From Clostridia bacterium (GTDB lineage: Bacteria > Bacillota > Clostridia > Monoglobales > Monoglobaceae): a stretch of 64,000 bases of DNA. The notes beneath the pieces are model-generated. The model was not told where the DNA came from and did not search any database. It saw only the letters and a list, made by a program, of their open reading frames with translations. The stretch lies in NCBI GenBank assembly GCA_017546165.1, contig JAFYXL010000014.1, forward strand, positions 30,736-94,735, read 5' to 3'. Each line of letters starts with the position of its first letter. Position 1 is the first letter of the stretch. Both the position numbers and the translations under genes were made by a program. Of the stretch, positions 60,885 to 64,000 are shown in pieces.

Positions 60885-63746
60885 ATGAAACGGATGATAA
60901 GTTTTTTTATAATAATTTCGATTTTAGCTTCATTTGTATGTGTTAATGCGAAAACTACGCAAAAGGGCTATGAAATTGTGTTGCCCGTTGAATTCAACGA
61001 AATTCGTAAGGAAATCTATGATATTTATGTTGCAAAAAAGGGCGATAGTTACGCTGTTTATGATGCAGAGGGAAATAAAAAATCTGCCGACTATGACAGC
61101 ATAAGTCAGTATGATGATTGGTTTGCGGTTGCAACAAAAGACGGAAAGCAGTATAAAATAAATCATTACGGTATGGAGTATGATTTTGGCACATCGGGAA
61201 GAGTTTTGAATGTAAGTAACCGATATTCTGTTGTAGTTGCGGATATTTCAAATAATGATGACGGCAGACCGCTCATGTATTATGAGGGAGAGTTCGGAGT
61301 TTACAGAAACGATGAGCTGGTTGCTACAGCTCCATACAGCAAATTTCTGCGTCGGGATAATTATCAATGTCTGACTTACTTTTATAACAAAATGCTGTTC
61401 TTTGAAGATGATAAAGTCGGTGCGGTGAATGAAAATCTGGAGGAAGTTATTCCTGCTATATATGATGATTTACAACTTTCTGAAACTGACATCAACATAA
61501 TAGCAAAGCGTGATGGGAAGTATGGCGTTTTAAACTCTGAGGGACATACAATTATTGACTTTGAATATGAGTACATAAAGCCTTTATATGATGGCACCAA
61601 TCATAGCGGCATATATTATGCAATAAAAAAAGATGGCAAATTTGGTCTTGCAAACAGTCAGGGCAAGGTTATAATGAAGCCGATGCTTGATTGCGAGCCA
61701 CAAAGTGTTTATCCGGATAACCGCTTGTTGATTATTGAAACGGAGAATACCCGTGACGATAAGGAAGAATACGGCTTGCTTTACGGCGCAGTTGATTTTG
61801 ACGGAAACGAAATTCTGCCAATGGAGCATATTCAGATTGTTGATGTTTCCGAGGGTAGAATTGCAGCAAAAAAAGCGTATGACAAAGGTGGATATTACGA
61901 TATTTTCGGCAACGAATTGACAAGCTTTGACTATCGTATGGTTTTTGGCTTTAATGAAGGACTTGCTTTTGCGAGCCGCTGCAATGCAGATGGCAGTTGG
62001 GAGCATAATGTACTCGATTTAAAGGGCGAGATAGTACTCAACACTGAGAGCTGTTCGCTTGGTGGTTTTTACGGCGGTATTGCATGCGTTACACCAACCA
62101 AAATAATTGATAAAAACGGAAAAACCGTTCTTGACTTAACTGATAGCGGAATTAAAGTAGTTGGAGATTATCGATGGGACAATCTAAAGGCAGGATATTT
62201 CCGTGTGACCGATGGAGAAAATTACGGTATTATCAAGGTGGACTTGCCCGAAGATGAACCGATTTGGGATTATGAATACATAGACTACGGAAACGTAAAA
62301 TCTCTGGAAAGATGGGATAACGGATACTCATTTACCCTCGAAAACGGCGAGGTTAAATATATCGACAGTTTTGGCAATGAAACCGATGATGAGGCATATG
62401 TTAAAGGTCAGACCTACGTTGAGGATAAGTTTTTAATAGATCTGAAAGAAAAGTATGGCGAAAATAAAGCATTTATGTTTGGTGAAGATTTTTACAAGGT
62501 GTATGACGGTGTAAATTGTTGTATCTTGGATAAAGAGGGCAATAAGCTGAAAAGCAATGCCGGCAATATGGAAATGTTTATGGGAGCAGAAGAGTATATT
62601 TTGCTCACCAACGGTAACCTTTCCGAAATTCTGGACAAGAATTTTAATTCATTACTAAAGCTACGTGATGTTACTGTTTCATTTATTTATGAAAATGGAC
62701 TTGTTAAAATCTATGAGACAGATACTTCAAAATATAAAATTATAAATCTTGACGGCGAAATAATAACGGAGTCCTTAGGCGACATAGAATATATTGGCGA
62801 GGGCTTATTTGATGTCCGTGACACTTATGGCTCAAGGCTGATAAATCCCGACGGCAGAATAATTGCCGCAAACTACAACTACCTGACAAAGGTTGGGGAT
62901 AACGGCCTTATAGGTATATCAACAAGCAAATTCGAGGGATTTATAAATACTGATGGCGATTATGTTATTGCACTTTCTGATGGCTGGTACATTCAAAGTG
63001 CGTTTTCTGAGGGTCTTGCATCGGTGGTAAAGGATTTGATTTATCGTCCTTACGGCGAAATCAAGTATATAACAGAAACCGGAGAAACAGCGCTGCTCCG
63101 AAATGACAACAGCGGCTACAAATGGTCAATCAGTACTGAATTCAAAAATGGTATTGCAATAGTTGGCAGAGGCGTCGGCAAAGCAGGTCCCGGCCACTAC
63201 AATATTATAAGATGTCTTTATGATACACCATCAGAATGGGCGACAGAAACAATGGAAGAAGCAAAAGAGCTTGGACTCCTACCCGAAGAATTACAACAAA
63301 AATACCGCAAAAACATTACCCGTGAAGATTTTTGCAAGCTGGTATATGAACTTCCCTTTGTTAAATCTATGGAGAGATTGCCTGCAGAAAATGTAAATTA
63401 TATCGATTGCAATGATGAAAAGGTAAAGTTCTTATCCGAGGTGGGTATAATATACGGCGTAGGACAGAACAGATTTGCTCCTGACGAATATCTGACACGT
63501 GAGCAGGCGGCGGTTATTCTGAGTCGTATCTGGATTCTTTCAGGAAATGTTGCAGATTATGACTCAGAAGTGTTTGCTGACCACAACGAATTTTCTGATT
63601 GGGCATCAAGCGATATTTATGCGATGAAGAATGCAGATATAATAAATGGCACTGGAGATAACAAGTTTTCGCCAAAGCAGAATTATACAACAGAACAAGC
63701 TGTTGTAACACTTGTAAGAATGTATAATAATTCTGTTAAAAAATAG
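60885..63746 (+). CDS. Secreted WG-repeat protein with C-terminal SLH domains
   Basis: The 953-residue protein has a signal peptide (Lys/Arg, then a hydrophobic stretch ending near VNA at about 22). Most of the length is made of degenerate WG-type repeats, such as KYGVLNSEG, KFGLANSQG and GAVDFDGNE. From about 790 it has two to three S-layer homology motifs, including FAPDEYLTREQAAVIL and FSPKQNYTTEQAVVTL, which anchor proteins to secondary cell-wall polymer. The ATG at 60885 follows AAAAGGAG; an earlier in-frame start overlaps the flavodoxin gene. It is a surface protein of unknown binding partner. Confidence 0.88.
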   Translation: MKRMISFFIIISILASFVCVNAKTTQKGYEIVLPVEFNEIRKEIYDIYVAKKGDSYAVYDAEGNKKSADYDSISQYDDWFAVATKDGKQYKINHYGMEYDFGTSGRVLNVSNRYSVVVADISNNDDGRPLMYYEGEFGVYRNDELVATAPYSKFLRRDNYQCLTYFYNKMLFFEDDKVGAVNENLEEVIPAIYDDLQLSETDINIIAKRDGKYGVLNSEGHTIIDFEYEYIKPLYDGTNHSGIYYAIKKDGKFGLANSQGKVIMKPMLDCEPQSVYPDNRLLIIETENTRDDKEEYGLLYGAVDFDGNEILPMEHIQIVDVSEGRIAAKKAYDKGGYYDIFGNELTSFDYRMVFGFNEGLAFASRCNADGSWEHNVLDLKGEIVLNTESCSLGGFYGGIACVTPTKIIDKNGKTVLDLTDSGIKVVGDYRWDNLKAGYFRVTDGENYGIIKVDLPEDEPIWDYEYIDYGNVKSLERWDNGYSFTLENGEVKYIDSFGNETDDEAYVKGQTYVEDKFLIDLKEKYGENKAFMFGEDFYKVYDGVNCCILDKEGNKLKSNAGNMEMFMGAEEYILLTNGNLSEILDKNFNSLLKLRDVTVSFIYENGLVKIYETDTSKYKIINLDGEIITESLGDIEYIGEGLFDVRDTYGSRLINPDGRIIAANYNYLTKVGDNGLIGISTSKFEGFINTDGDYVIALSDGWYIQSAFSEGLASVVKDLIYRPYGEIKYITETGETALLRNDNSGYKWSISTEFKNGIAIVGRGVGKAGPGHYNIIRCLYDTPSEWATETMEEAKELGLLPEELQQKYRKNITREDFCKLVYELPFVKSMERLPAENVNYIDCNDEKVKFLSEVGIIYGVGQNRFAPDEYLTREQAAVILSRIWILSGNVADYDSEVFADHNEFSDWASSDIYAMKNADIINGTGDNKFSPKQNYTTEQAVVTLVRMYNNSVKK

Positions 63747-63775
63747 TTGACATAACGAAAGTTGTGTGGTATAAT
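63747..63775 (+). promoter_or_regulatory. Consensus promoter of rpsO
   Basis: TTGACA (63747-63752) and TATAAT (63770-63775), both perfect, are 17 bases apart. The -35 box begins on the base after the stop codon of the preceding gene. Confidence 0.88.
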
Positions 63776-63779
63776 ACCA

Positions 63780-63874
63780 AAGGTTATGAACCTATTGCTT
63801 AGTTTAAGGGTTGATGTTTCACCGCCTTATACCAAGCTTTACGGGGATTTAAATTTTAACGGAGGTGAATCCAC
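63780..63874 (+). promoter_or_regulatory. Structured leader of rpsO, possible S15 autoregulatory element
   Basis: A 13-base arm GCTTAGTTTAAGG (63797-63809) pairs at 11 positions with CCTTATACCAAGC (63825-63837) around a 15-base loop. A small GGTT/AACC hairpin precedes it (63782-63792). S15 is known to repress its own mRNA in several bacteria through structured leaders; that role here is inferred. Confidence 0.5.
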
Positions 63875-64000
63875 CTGCTTAAAGAAAGAAAAGAAGAAAT
63901 CATCAAGACTTATGCTGTTCACGAAGGTGATACAGGTTCTCCTGAAGTGCAGATTGCACTCCTTACTGAAAGAATCAACCACCTTAATGAGCATCTTAAG
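63875..64000 (+). CDS. rpsO: 30S ribosomal protein S15, partial, CTG start
   Basis: The first 42 residues are present: [18 protein letters not shown] is followed by [18 protein letters not shown], the S15 signature for binding 16S rRNA. The gene runs off the right edge. The reading frame has a stop at 63866-63868 and no ATG, GTG or TTG after it. The only plausible start is CTG at 63875, nine bases after GGAGG (63861-63865), giving the usual MLKERK beginning. Confidence 0.92.
   Translation, partial: MLKERKEEIIKTYAVHEGDTGSPEVQIALLTERINHLNEHLK

Noticed and set aside
1..64000. tRNA, rRNA, CRISPR arrays and insertion sequences
   Set aside because: No cloverleaf with a CCA-type end, no rRNA core sequence, no regularly spaced direct repeats and no transposase were seen in the intergenic regions.

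Overview
The window reads as part of the chromosome of an anaerobic, low-GC, endospore-forming member of the Clostridia (Bacillota). The reasons are AT-rich intergenic DNA with consensus TTGACA/TATAAT promoters, strong GGAGG-type ribosome binding sites with some TTG, GTG and one CTG start, T-box riboswitches, ferredoxin-linked 2-oxoacid oxidoreductases, a sodium-pump decarboxylase subunit, and sporulation genes (sigK, spoIIM, ylmC and half of sigG). A species cannot be named from the sequence. No rRNA, tRNA or CRISPR array was found.

Layout. 1-1.2 kb: sodium-pump decarboxylase beta subunit (minus). 1.4-4.2 kb: pyruvate kinase, then a CadC-like metal sensor with a textbook promoter and operator driving a zinc/cadmium efflux pump. 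4.2-8.6 kb: a tyrosine T-box followed by an acyl-CoA ligase and indolepyruvate:ferredoxin oxidoreductase (iorAB). 8.7-17.7 kb: a minus-strand pyrimidine operon pyrC-carB-pyrK-pyrD-pyrF-pyrE-pyrB-pyrI, with no carA. 17.9-22.6 kb: a second T-box (probably leucine) followed by a P-loop NTPase, a four-subunit 2-oxoacid:ferredoxin oxidoreductase and the branched-chain aminotransferase. 23.5-25.4 kb: a serine recombinase with a coupled small gene, abutting a sigG gene that stops in the sequence for sigma region 2.4. 25.5-32.7 kb: ylmC, pncB, a divergent prs, a pseudouridine synthase, a flavoprotein, gdhA and a Nudix hydrolase. 32.7-43.5 kb: zapA, a U32 protein, a NusG-II protein, a Gx-type membrane protein, maf, then mreBCD, PBP2, minCDE and mgsA. 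43.5-47.5 kb: rplS, lepB, ylqF, rnhB, yraN and a dipeptidase. 47.6-52 kb: aspartate aminotransferase, proC, spoIIM (sigma-E-type promoter), a Xer recombinase and an intact sigK (sigma-K-type promoter). 52-64 kb: mutS2, recJ, relA, an MBL hydrolase, a short hemZ, a flavodoxin, a large secreted WG-repeat/SLH protein and the start of rpsO.

How it fits together. The two T-box operons use the same chemistry: an acyl-CoA is carboxylated by a ferredoxin-dependent oxidoreductase to a 2-oxoacid and then transaminated. T-boxes switch genes on when an amino acid is scarce, so both operons are best read as biosynthetic, making aromatic and branched-chain amino acids from aryl-acetate and branched-chain acids, rather than as amino acid fermentation. 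This is the most coherent system in the window.

The most unusual locus is the split sigG. A large serine recombinase lies against a sporulation sigma gene broken at almost the position where the Bacillus skin element breaks sigK, while sigK itself is whole here. The missing half of sigG is not in the window.
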